Assembly: GCA_032622095.1 (NCBI GenBank)
Contig: CP136061.1
Coordinates: 63,989,127-64,053,126, forward strand
DNA: 64,000 nt
Direction: 5' to 3'
From: Siphonodentalium dalli
Lineage: Eukaryota > Mollusca > Scaphopoda > Gadilida > Siphonodentaliidae
Shown: in pieces, positions 50,259 through 61,597 of the stretch
Layout of the letters: the number at the start of each line of letters is the position of its first letter
Position numbering within the stretch: position 1 is the stretch's first letter
Notes under the pieces: model-generated
Seen by the model: the letters and a program-made list of their open reading frames with translations, nothing else
Databases searched by the model: none
Told to the model about the DNA's origin: nothing
Position numbers and translations under genes: made by a program

Positions 50259-50527
50259 CTGTAATTATATAAGTTATGAATTCATTGTTTTTGGGAGACA
50301 GAGTTACTGCTTAACCCTATCATGAAAGGGGCTGGGCTGGTGCAGCATTAAAGCATCCTAAGCCAGTCCATTTTAAGGTAAAAAATTCAATATTTTATGA
50401 GATCAACTATGTCATATGTGCCATCGAAAATTATTTTATAAAAAAATTTATTCTCTACAATTGGGTATCAGTGCTCACAAGCTCAACTATTTAAATTAAG
50501 CCCAATTCAATAGCACAGATGACTTAC
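50259..50527. other. Intron between transmembrane and FN3 exons
   Basis: Short intron with consensus ends gtaagt and ttacag on the minus strand. Confidence 0.8.
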
Positions 50528-50631
50528 CCGTTTGTACAGTGGTAGCACTTGCATCAATATATTGGGTGATATATGGTCCATAGAGACTAGAAACTATGCA
50601 TCCACCACTTGTGCAGGAGAAGCCTTGAACT
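50528..50631 (-). CDS. Receptor-type tyrosine phosphatase-like gene: end of the FN3-like domain
   Basis: Acceptor tttcctcatttttag, 104 bp open in frame, donor ACGG/gtaagt. The peptide starts VQGFSCTSGGCIVSSLYGPY and ends ITQYIDASATTVQT. Together with the upstream exon it completes a fibronectin-III-like juxtamembrane domain (Y-x-V...S...S-x-P-I). Its first base completes the Lys codon left by 54735-54849, and its last base joins the transmembrane exon. A fragment of this exon (ggtagcacttgcatcaa) is repeated at 51767-51785. Confidence 0.82.
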
Positions 50632-50944
50632 CTAAAAATGAGGAAATGAAAGTATCAATGACTATTAGCTCAACTTGGAGATAATCTCATTCATTACAGT
50701 CAATGGAGCGATATGGAATGCAGAAAGTTGAAATGCTAAAATAGATTTGTCCATGAGAGAACAAATGTATGTTGAAGTTGTTCTATGTGATTGTGCCAGC
50801 CAAAATGGAATTCCCATTCAGAATTCAGGAGAAGATATCAATAATGTTTGCACATTTGGTGTGAAACTATAAGACATCATGAAAAGATAGTGTGTTGATA
50901 TATCAATGGCATTTCTGAGAATATACTTCACGTTATCTGTAAAC
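50632..50944. repeat. Dispersed-repeat head in intron
   Basis: Contains ttacagtcaatggagcgata at 50696, the head found at 3331, 3446 and 55433, preceded by gctcaacttggagataat. Confidence 0.75.
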
Positions 50945-53509
50945 ATATTCTCAAAATAAGTGTCCCTCTTGGCTGCGTTGGAACCGCCGTGAGACGACGT
51001 TGAACAATGTTCATCAACGCAGTTTTAGTGTTAACGCAACACGGTCGTAACGTTACTCCAACGTGGTTGTAATTTTCAATGCGGTCAAGGTAACAGTCAA
51101 TGCAATATAACGCGGTCTGTGCAACAAAACGCAGTGGAGATAACCGCCAACTGAACATAACATGGTGTAGGTGGTCATAAACAAAACGGAAAAGTGCCTT
51201 GGATTCCAACAGTGATAGGTCGGGACGTCTTTATGTCGGCCTGACATGCAGGCATGCTTTGTCCACCGAGCAATATGAAGGTCATATATATTGTCATATA
51301 TACAGCGATTTTTTTTATCTGTCTTGTTGGCTTATAAAATGCATTAGTTTATTAAGAAACTGACCATAGTTTTGTTTTATTTTTGAGTAAGATCGTCCCT
51401 CATTTGGTTGAGGTTCTCCTGTAATTTCAGTTTGGTCAAGTAGCTTAGGTACAGCGTGCTAAAAAATCGTAGAAACGGCAACCACATGCTCTATATTGTA
51501 CTTCTCGATTTTGGAGCTATACATTTACGTGTCCGTAAATATACGCCAATATTTAACACATTTGCATTGTTTTATTCATGAACAAATATCATTGTGATTA
51601 CAAAACAACAATTAAACAGTGATTTATTCGGGAACTATTTTCTGTAACAGAATTGAGCCACTTTCAATAGGATGATTACGTATCAACTACTATTCAATAA
51701 AAGATTAATTGAATGTTGTGTGGTGTTACATATATTCCTTCCGCAAAAGACAAATGATCGTCGACAGTGGTAGCACTTGCATCAAGATTATTTATCAGCA
51801 TCGATAAAGATTTTGTCTCCAAATTTAAAGTATCGGTTGTTTATACAAATTCCTCCTTGCGACAATAAACTGTTGCGGATGTTTATGTTATTTTCATCTT
51901 GGTTCCCATAATGGATTTATCGTTCAGAATCCAGACTGCAATGTGCAACTCCAAAGAGAAACTGTTCCACATTACAGGAAGTTTGTGTGTTGAAATATCA
52001 CCGGCATTCATGTAAAAAGTCTAAAACAAATCTGTGGTTTGAAGAATATTCTCAATGTTATTGTTAAAAAGTGATGATTGTTGATTATACTTTCCAAACA
52101 AATGTGGATTTTGTTCAGTTAAATTCTAGTCACCCCCTCCTGACAAACCAACAATTATAGAGTCATCAATTGTGTGCCCCATGCACCCCCATGACAGCTA
52201 TGAATGGTACGATCCATGTTTTATCCCGAGTGACAGGTGCGATCATTATCATGGCGTATTATAATTCAAACATTCCGCTCCTCTCTCATGTTCAGCTTAC
52301 TCCCCAATTAATGCCAATTTATTGGTGAATTTTAGCTCAAGTCTTTATTTTGGCCCGGGCAAAATACAGATTCATACAAGAAATATTGTTAGTGGATTTG
52401 AGTGACCTGATTGGCCGAGGGGTGTGAACCGGTTTATAAGTAACATATTATAACATAATGTTTATGACTCCTATCCTGACATCGCTTTTATTCTGTATTG
52501 TACATGTTACACGAAATATCCCATCGAGAGAAATTTTCGCACACACGCTTGTTATTCATACCACGCATACCATATATTAAATAATCCAAAAATAATTATA
52601 AAATAAACACTATTTGTTGTTTATGCTGAAGAATACCAGGACTTTTAATTATTCTGACTGTAATTAGCCTTTCATCTGCATAAAGTTTGTAAAAATATTA
52701 TTCAGAGATCGGTGCCATGTTGACTTTCCATGAAAAAACATAACTTCCCCATCGTTAACCTCTATTTGACCACGCGCTCGCATTGCTACATTGTCTCGTC
52801 TTTTGAAGTTATTATTAAATTTAGGTCAAAGGCCATTCTGCATCCGTAGCTTTCCAGGGCAAGATATTATATCATAATGTAGCAATTTGATGAAGATGAC
52901 TCCTCCTACAGACTTGCCTTCCATATTGACTGACAGCATGGCCAATTTGGAGTGTTGGGTTGAAATGTTCAATCTCTGTTGCATACTGCGAACACGTGGG
53001 CATCTCTCAAGTAGATTGACGTTCCGAATTTCTTCCTAACAATGCACAGACCTGTGTGTCTTCCTTTGATAGTGTGATCGATTAGGGCAGAGACGCTAAT
53101 ATGTTGTTGATTCTCTATCATGTCTGGGCATTCAAATGCTTCCTCATAAGTATTTATGTATTATGAACCGTGAACAGGATGACTTATTTCCATTGAAGGG
53201 CTCATTTATTGTGTTTTCTTTGATATTTTTCCAAAATCATTTTCAACGGCATCCGAAAGATGGAAAATAACACAATTATTCGAATGTGAATGTAAATAAA
53301 ATAAAAATTAAAAGATAATACAAAATAGGCTAATTTAATTCAGCGCTGACATTATTCGACCTAGTTGACTCCCAAGGCAAAGCGTTAAACTTCAACGCGG
53401 TCGCTGAATTTCAACACAGTCCTAACATACATTATCAACATGATGACAGAGTTACGTTGATGTTACGACCTCGTTTTTGTGGCTGAGGTCTTGGTTATTT
53501 TGAGAATAT
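50945..53509. mobile_element. Possible DNA transposon with 15-bp exact inverted ends
   Basis: atattctcaaaataa at 50945-50959 is matched by ttattttgagaatat at 53495-53509, and similarity continues loosely inward (cctc and ggctg). Both ends are followed inside by runs of aacgcggt-like motifs (50995-51180 and 53390-53420), as in subterminal repeats. No transposase is seen. The interior contains a stray copy of part of the exon at 50528-50631. Confidence 0.4.
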
Positions 53510-54734
53510 ATGTATATTGCCGAAATGCTCAGCTTATGTGAAAACTTGAGGAATGTTCACCAATTATTTATTACAAAGATTATGGAGTAGATAATGCTTT
53601 CTAAACCTATATGGTTATAAAATCACCCCTCCACCAATCTACAGAACCACATCACTCCCATAACCACTACAACTGCCATGATCAGCATTTTAGCTTACCC
53701 AGTTAAAACATAGAAGACAGAAACCATAGATAACAAGATGTCCAAGTACTATTATAACAATAACTTGATTTTTAAGGGTGTTAATTATGGTTTAGTTTTT
53801 ACCTCTTTACAAGGCGTTCCCTTGAGCAATAACAGAGCTTTACTGGTACGATGAAATCTCATAAAAGCCCTCCAGTGGTACAGAAGAGAAAACAAGACAG
53901 AACTCATTAGAGGAAAAGATGTTCAAATACTATTATTTATTATAAAGTCATCAACAGTCACACAGCTGAAACCATTGTCTGGCCATTGTCCTACTATTAC
54001 ACAATGGCTGAAAATATTGAAAAAGGCCTCGCAAAGTCAAATTCCATGCACGCATGATCCCGCGCATGATCCCCACGCAAGCAACCTTTATATTGCATAT
54101 TCAAACTGTCGGGAAAATTTTTAATCACTATGAAATAATTGTGGGATGTTTTTTATACAAAGTGAAGTTGAAGACCATTTCCCAATTCATTACTGTAATA
54201 ATTGTTAACTATGTTCAAACATGTTTTAAACATGGGATGTTTTTCATCTACAATCTCAGTTAAAAATGTGCCAATGATACTTTATTGGGTGAATTGTGAT
54301 GAAATAAATCATGAAATCTATCAAATAACTTTTATGGACATCTGTAAGAATGGCCACGGGAAACTTAATTTAATTTTATTATTAAGCCCAGCATAGATAG
54401 CCAATGCAGAGGTGGAGCGCTTCAATTCATTGGTGTGTGCCCCAGAAATAACAAGAAGTTGCATCTCAGTTGCTGGGATACCCCCATGGTTCCAATTGAA
54501 ACACGGACAGGACGGAAACCAAAGTTAAAATGATATATGAGCATATGGACAAAATTTTTACATTTTCAGATGAAAAAAGAGGGATAACTCTTGAACGGAA
54601 AATGCAAACAACATAACTGAATCCTCTTTTGAAAGCCTTGTCCTATTAGCATAATCTGGTTAGACAATCTAACCTATATGGTCGCTATCAAGCTATATTC
54701 ATTGTTCAGTTTCAGTGGGAGTAAAGAGACATAC
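53510..54734. other. Intron; no gene supported
   Basis: Two diverged tandem blocks lie near 53630-53770 and 53820-53955 (agaagacagaaac type). A minus-strand hydrophobic run (LIMAVVVVMGVMWF) near 53680 sits next to a gtaagc donor-like site and ends at a stop; not convincing. Confidence 0.5.
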
Positions 54735-54849
54735 TTATATTCAGAATCTGGAGCTAGGCCACCATTACAGTAAGCTCCCTCTGGTTTTTTGTCACATGAT
54801 TCATCTGATCCAATCATGTAGGATTCTATGCTACGTTTTCTTCTTGCAC
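54735..54849 (-). CDS. Receptor-type tyrosine phosphatase-like gene: juxtamembrane FN3-like exon with basic site
   Basis: On the minus strand the acceptor ccaaacttcatttag is followed by 115 bp open in only one frame and an AA/gtatgt donor. The peptide reads ARRKRSIESYMIGSDESC, then DKKPEGAYCNGGLAPDSEY. Receptor tyrosine phosphatases of invertebrates typically have YCNGxLxPxTxYxV here. ARRKR resembles a furin-type processing site, as in several receptor phosphatases. Two bases enter and two exit; the exit is completed by 50528-50631 to give K-V-Q. The upstream exon must leave one base. Confidence 0.85.
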
Positions 54850-55195
54850 CTAAATGAAGTTTGGATAATGCTATCTAATGAGAATATAAGTTTTGGTGAG
54901 AGGTTACACATAAAGAGATAAGACAACATAATCTTCATATAATTTGACAGGGTGGTGCTGGACCAAAATTTTCTCTTGCCAAAATGTTTGCCAAACGAAA
55001 TTTTTATTTTTTCCAAAGATTTGCCAAAATTTGCAAAGGAAAAATTCTCAGTCAAACATAACATGCATCCACATGTACACACGGTAGATAGTACAAGTGT
55101 CTAATTAATATATATCAAAGTGGCAATGTTGTAAGAGACACCCGACAACATGTTTAATATTGCTACACATTTATCAAATTACAAATATCTGTTAC
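54850..55195. other. Intron; no features
   Basis: AT-rich with a run of gccaaa-type words near 54975-55040 (ttgccaaaatgtttgccaaa). The minus-strand frame there is not convincing. Confidence 0.45.
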
Positions 55196-55284
55196 CTATG
55201 TATACATATTATTTTGACTGTATCAGTGTTGGGGGACAAAGAACCACAAATTAATCCATCGTCAATTACATTTGGCTTATTAAC
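55196..55284 (-). CDS. Candidate upstream exon of the phosphatase-like gene
   Basis: Acceptor tatttatgacaatag, then 89 bp open in one frame, donor CATAG/gtaaca. The peptide contains NVIDDGLICGSLSPNTDTV and ends KIICIHR. ICGSLSPNTDTV resembles YCNGGLAPDSEYKV of the next exon, suggesting a related FN3-like domain end. Entry is phase 0. The exit of two bases does not fit the next exon, but a gtatac donor 11 bp earlier would leave one base and fit. Confidence 0.42.
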
Positions 55285-55424
55285 CTATTGTCATAAATAA
55301 TGCACCAACCATCATAAATCATATTTTCATTGCAAAATATGTAACTCCTAATAAATATATAAGAGTTAATAAAGATAAGAAAGTCTCAATGACACTGGAG
55401 CTCAACTTGGAGAGGAGATAATGT

Positions 55425-56047
55425 CATATATTACAGTCAATGGAGCGATAAGGAACGTGAAAAGGTTAAATGCTTACGTAATACTAAGAGGTCAACCTGG
55501 AGAGCATTATGAAGTAGGGATCAATAATAAACTATAGATGGGCTTGTCCCAGATGGGACTAAGTAATACCCCCCGTATTCAAAATGTTATTTGAGTGGAG
55601 TAGCCATTACCATATATTGGGCACTGAAATTATGTCAACAGGTATCCCTAACCCTAAACACCCTAACCCTAACCCTAATCATAACTCCACAAAAAAACGT
55701 CGGACAGACATCATAATCGCAGATGCACAGGTTCCCATGGTACTAAATATCAGTGCAAAGATTAAAAAACATTGACCTAAAAATGTAGAAATAAAAGCTC
55801 GGACAAAATTATGCTTGTTGCAAAAAAGTTTCTAAGTCGAAAAAGGGCGATAACTCCACCAAAAAATGTTGGACAGACGTCGTAATCGCAGGTGCACAGG
55901 TTCCCATGGTACTAAATATCTGTGCCAAGTTTAAAAAAAATTGACCTAAAAATGTAGGAATAAAAGCTCTGACAAAATTATACATGTTGTGAACATTTTC
56001 TAAATCGAAAAATGGCGGATAACTCATAAAAATGAAAGTGTCAATGG
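55425..56047. repeat. Dispersed repeats: 115-bp head and 150-bp ataactc units
   Basis: A head copy at about 55430-55490 (ttacagtcaatggagcgata) is followed by two units with ccaaaaaatgttggacagac and caggttcccatggtactaaa near 55685-55775 and 55860-56010. These resemble the module at 1379-1640. Confidence 0.8.
55646..55679. repeat. Short interstitial telomere-type tract (CCCTAA)n
   Basis: The stretch has five CCCTAA units with one break (ccctaaccctaaacaccc, then taaccctaaccctaa). TTAGGG is the telomere repeat of most deuterostomes and lophotrochozoans. At 34 bp it is an interstitial relic and not a chromosome end. Confidence 0.9.
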
Positions 56048-58805
56048 TAGCTCAACTTAGGTAGGATAATAATTTAATGGTTGACAGTATATAGGAAAGG
56101 CGCTAATTGAAATGCCTAACCTGTGCCAAAGGATTTAGTCATGCAAAGAGTAAAATCTAAGATGGCTGCTGGCGGCCATGTATTTTGGCCAATTGACCCC
56201 AAAATGACGTTCCCATCTACATGTCAATGGCAACATTCATGACAAATTTCATAAACATTAGACAAAAGGTACGACCTGTAGCCTGTGCCAAAGGATTTAG
56301 TCATGTAAAGAGTAAAATCCAAGATGGCTGCTGATGGCCATGTTTTTCGGCCGAACGACACCAAAATGACTTGTTCCCATCTACATGTCATTGTTAACAT
56401 CCATGACAAATTTCATGAAGTTCCGACCAAAGCTACAACCTGTAGCCCGCGCCAAAGGATTTAGTCATGCAAAGAGTAAAATCCAAGATGGCTGCTGGCG
56501 GCCATGTTTTTTGGCCGAACGACCCCAAAATCACTCGTTCCCATCTACATGTCAATATTAACATCCATGACAAATTTCATGATGATCAGACGAACAGTAC
56601 GACCTGTAGCCCACGCCAATGGATTGAATTTTGAAATCCAAGATGGCCACCAGCAGCCATGTTTTTTGGCCGAATGACACCAAAATGACTCGTTCCCATC
56701 TACGGTCAATGTCAACGTTCATGACAAATTTCATAAAGATCAGACCAAAGGTACGACCTGTAGCCCGCGCCAAAGAAAATTGTACATGTATCAGGTCCCA
56801 AAGTCAGAGAATGGATAGTTTGTTAAATCCGAAAGTAATGCGTAATGAGAAAAATCATAAAGTGAATACTATCAGGTGTATTTTGGAGCGCAATTCGTTG
56901 TGTAGCTTTTATAAAAATCATCAGGAGCATTTTAAGCAAAAATGAGCTAAATGCAATCAATTTGATGTGAATAAAGTAAACGAAAATTTTAAAACAAAAT
57001 TACGCCTCAAGAAATTTCACCCATAATATGTGGCCAGTTTAGGACACAATTTAACAAACTTATCTTATTTCTATTGATTATATTTGGCAAAATCAACTTG
57101 TAAAACCAGAAAGTGGGTTTCGTTGAGGCAACAGAGGATGCCATACAACGACATGTAACTTGTTCCACTAAAACTCTGCAGTGTTGATAGATTAACCAGG
57201 GCAGTAGGCCTACCATCAGATAGTTGTTGAAAAGATGTCACCCCCCCCCCTCACAACTTGAAATCACAGATCAAAATGGCAAACAAATACAAACTTTTAC
57301 AAAACAAATTTCCAAGTCAAAAATGGTGATAACTGAACTGCAATACATCAAACCAAAATATCTCATAATTGCAGTAGCACAGATTGCCACGGTTGAGGGG
57401 TGGTGGGGGTGTCATCTTGAAATTTCTAACTGCGCACCCTCCCCTCCCGCAATATATCATTGCCCATTACCTCCCAACTGGACCAAACTAAATTACAACT
57501 GGTACTTCTCCAACTCTCCAACTGTTGAAAATTTATCAAAACCTTACTGATTGGGGGAAGATACCCAGGGGGAGATATCGCGATCCATTGATCTAGTAAT
57601 TTCAAAGGATATATTATAGAAGTTGAAGTGAGATCATTTTCCTTAAAATAAGTTACAAAATTTAGGGAACGGTTATCAACATGGCACCTCTGATAATTGT
57701 TTCTTGAAATCATCAGCATAATAAATAGACACATCATTATCATAGATGAAAAGAAGTAAATAGCCTATATAAACATAATATTGTAGCACCTGCCACATGT
57801 ACAACTGCATAGAACATAGCACATGAGAATTAATCTCATTTAAATTGAAATGAATGACACAAATAAACATTATCCAGCAGTTTCTGTTATTTCTTGATCA
57901 AACAGTGTCAGATACGATAAGATCTCATTTCAAGAGACATTGGAGAGAATGGCATAAGCTTTATATTGTTGTAAATATATAATATTGTGGCATTAGGAAT
58001 GTGAAAGAACAACATTTGTAACAGAGGTACAATGTTCAAATTTATACCTCCCATCTAGAGGTGATTCTAAAGAAGCCTGTAAATTTTCAAATCAATTCTC
58101 CAATAAATGTGGGCTGCGGGGTGTGCTGATGGATTAAAATTTGAAATCCAAGATGGCTGCTGGTGGTCATGTTTTAGTCATACAAAGAGTAAATTCCAAG
58201 ATGGCCACTGGCAGCCATGTTTTTCATAGAAAAATTTTCAAATTTGATAGCTCCCATCTGGAGGTGATTTTTTTCTAAACATGCCTGTAAATTTTCAAAT
58301 CAATTCTCCAATAAATGTGTGCCGATGGATTCAAATCTGAAATTCAAGATGGTTGCTGGCGGCCATATTTTTAAACAAATTTCAGTCAAAATAAGAGGCT
58401 CCCATCTAGAGGTCACCCCGAAGATCCATATGAAGTTTGGTGATGATCGGATGGATGTGGTCTGTAGGGTGTGTCAAAGGATTTATTCATGCAAAGAGTA
58501 AAATCCAAGATGGCTGACGGCAGCCATATTTTTCATCGAAAATTACTCAAATTGAATAGCTCCCATCTACACGTGGTCACAATCGTGCCTGAAAATTAAA
58601 AAAATAATCCAGCCATAAATGCCGAAATTTAATAGCTCCAATCTATAGTTCATCCTTGAAGCTACATATGAAATTTGGTGAAGAACGGATGAGGGATGTG
58701 ACCTCTAGGGTGTGCCGAAGGAAATTGTAGATGCACGGACACATGACAGATGACAGATGCCAACCCAAGGCAAGAGTTCAAACTTTACTTTGTAAAGTTG
58801 AGCTA
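56048..58805. mobile_element. ATGGC-box element bounded by TAGCTCAACTT inverted ends
   Basis: tagctcaactt at 56048 and aaagttgagcta at 58794-58805 form short inverted ends; a second end (aagttgagcta) lies at 59034-59044. Within are four ATGGC-box units (cores near 56158, 56322, 56487, 56641), a middle segment with g-runs, and four further cores (58152, 58199, 58350, 58511). The unit may be a composite of two elements. No protein is encoded. Confidence 0.5.
57238..57251. repeat. Poly-C run
   Basis: A run of 10 or more C after a ttgaaaagatgtca stretch, inside the ATGGC-box composite. Similar runs sit next to this family at 504 and 60531. Confidence 0.8.
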
Positions 58806-59785
58806 AAAATGATCCGGCCATAAATATGAGCTGTAGAGTGTGCTGATGGATTCAAATTTGAAATCCAAGCTACAATTCGGAAACATTTGATAGCTCCCAT
58901 CTATAGATCACCCTGAAGCTACATATGAAGTTTGGTGAAGATCGGATGAGGGATGTGGCTTGTAGGGTGTGCCGAAGGAAATTGTTTATGCATGCATGGA
59001 CGACAGATGTCAACCCATGGCAATAGCTTTGTAAAGTTGAGCTAAAAAGGAGTAAAATCTAAATTAAATTAGTTTTTATAGGCCAAAAAAAAAGGGTTTT
59101 GATTCTCAGGCGTTGCCGCATCGAAAATAATGGACAGCGTTGGGCCATTTTAATTAGATTTTGGATTTCAAATTTTCACCATAGTTGTAAACCGGTAACA
59201 CGAAAATAGGAAACTGTCACATGGAAATTAGTTATGTTTCAAATATCGAGTAGGAGCTAAATACAATGATGTATGTGTGGATATTTAACAAAAGACCATC
59301 TAGGCAACGATAACTATCAGGCATATTGTCACCACAGACTGTCCAAACCCCCAAGTTTATTGGCCAAATATATTGAAATATTTGGAAAAAGATCAGCAGA
59401 AAGATGGATATTTGACCTTTACACAGTAAGAAAGTAACCCTACAGGATAGAGTTTTCTATCTTGCTACACTATTGCACCAAATAGAACCTCGCTCGTGCA
59501 TTGATTTAAAAAAAAATTGCCTGAGAATAAAATATCTGCGTTTTTTTGGCCATAAAGACATATTATGTATTTGTTCGGGTATGTGAAACTGATAAGTTAG
59601 CATTCAGGCACTATGTCAACTGGAGGAATGTAACCTTTTAGTAACATCGCCGAAAATTTCAAGCAAATCGACAGAACCACTCCATAGAAATCATCGTCTG
59701 AACTACCTTCAATTGTAAATATTTACTTCTCGATTCGGGACGCAACTATCTGCGATAAACGAACAATGAAAGTGTCAATGACACT
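58806..59785. other. Tail of the ATGGC-box family and AT-rich spacer
   Basis: 58810-59044 repeats the end module (gaagtttggtgaagatcgga, tgtaaagttgagcta). From 59050 to 59785 no gene or repeat is recognised. Confidence 0.6.
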
Positions 59786-60530
59786 GTAGCTCAACTTAGG
59801 TAGGGGAATAATTTAATAGTTGACAGTAAATGGAGGAATAGGAAAGGTGCTAATTGAAATGTCTAACCTGTGCCAAAGGATTTAGTCATGCAAAGAGTAA
59901 AATCCAAGATGGCTGCTGGTGGCCATGTTTTTTTGACCAATTGACCCCAAAGGGACTCGTTCCCATCTACGTGTCATTGTTAACATCCATGACAAATTTC
60001 ATGACGATCTGACCAAAGCTACGACCTGTAGCCTGCACCAAAGGATATAGTCATGCAAAGAGTAAAATCCAAGAGCATGTTTTTCAGCCGAATGACCCCA
60101 AAATGACTCGTTCCCATCTACATGTCATTGTTAACATCCATGACAAATTTCATGAAGTTCTGACCAAAGCTACAACCTGTAGCCCGCGCCAAAGAATTTA
60201 GTCATGCAAAGAGTAAATCCAAGATGGCTGCTGGCGGCCATATTTTTTGGCTGAACGACCCCAAAATCACTCGTTCTCATCTACATGTCAATATTAATAT
60301 CCATGACAAATTTCATGATGATGAGACGAACAGCATGACCTGTAGCCCGCGACAATGGATTTAATTTTGAAATCCAAGATGGCCACCAGCGGCCATGTTT
60401 TTTGGCCAGATGACCCCAAAATGACTCGTTCCCATCTACATGTCAATGTCAACATTCATGACAAATTTCATAAAGATCAGATCAAAAGTATGACCTGTAT
60501 CCCGCGCCAAAGGATTTAGTCATGCAAACA
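59786..60530. repeat. ATGGC-box element with head, four units
   Basis: Starts with tagctcaacttaggtagggg, a relative of 56048, and has units with cores near 59908, (60075, core deleted), 60225 and 60379. It breaks off in a G-run at 60531. Confidence 0.85.
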
Positions 60531-60665
60531 GGGGGGGGGGGGGTCGGAAAAAAGTGACATGACATTAGGCTGAAAAAACTTTTTTCCGGCTCTTGGGTAC
60601 CCACCACCCCCCTATTTGAAGGAAAAAATATTTTTTCCAATTTCATGCGGGGTACCCACCCCCTT
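60531..60665. repeat. G-run with flanking ttttttcc/ggaaaa inverted words
   Basis: A run of 12 or more G followed by tcggaaaaaagtgacatg, two gggtaccca words at 60594 and 60650, and ttttttccggc. Similar composition occurs at 22720-22800, 24300-24440 and 470-520. Confidence 0.7.
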
Positions 60666-61597
60666 TTTACCTCCAAATCTGTAATATCACACCATTTAAG
60701 CTTGATGGTTAGTATTACAGTTACCCTGTTTCCATTTCTGGTTCTTCTAAGTCATTCCAACTTTTGTAACAACACGAAACAGGTTCTAAAAAAATACCTG
60801 GAAAAACCCAAAATAACACACAGAATACATGTGCTGATCAGTAAATTATTGATTGATTCTTCCCCAAATATTGTCTAAGGTAGCTCATAATGCTCATTAT
60901 ACATGTAAACAAATATAAAAGCATTAGTGTACCTTCTTTTCATCACAGAAAGTGTAACTTTAGATGTGTCCCATAGTATCACATGAATTTATGTCAATTA
61001 TGATTTTTGAAAAAATTATTAGGGCAACACCACCTGGCAATTAACTCTCCAACAATATATTCAGCTGAAATCCACTATGTATCACAAAACTAATTTTCAT
61101 TTCCATGAGCTGAGTTCTTGGGCTAGGTACTGTGCTAAGGCCAGACCCAGGTCAAGTATTCATACAAATACATGTACTGCGTGTAAATAGAAACTTGAAA
61201 ATAAGACGGTCATATGCAGTCTGCAGAATAAGCTCCAAGGAGGGTGAGTTTTGTGATGCTACCCAGCAGAGTGGGCTATAGCATTACCAAATTCACCATA
61301 TGTGACCCTCATATGTAGCTAGTTCTCCATGGTTGGTCGAGACCAAAATAGAATGAGGTCGTTAGAGGTTGAATTTCTTGATGCTATGCCGGGTAGTATC
61401 GCCAAATTCGCCCTCTGCAGACTTCGATCATTTTGCTGATGACCAGCACATTATTTTTAGACTTGCATATTATATTAAGTTATATTATATTTTCTTTCCC
61501 TTCTTTTTACTCATCTGTTCTGATTTTGTTTATTCCACTTAGCAGCCTTCTCCATATCTACACATTCAAGGTCTATGTATGCTCGCCCAATCTTTTA
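60666..61597. other. No gene recognised
   Basis: AT-rich single-copy-looking sequence leading into the second copy of the terminal direct repeat. No frame with a recognisable protein. Confidence 0.55.
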
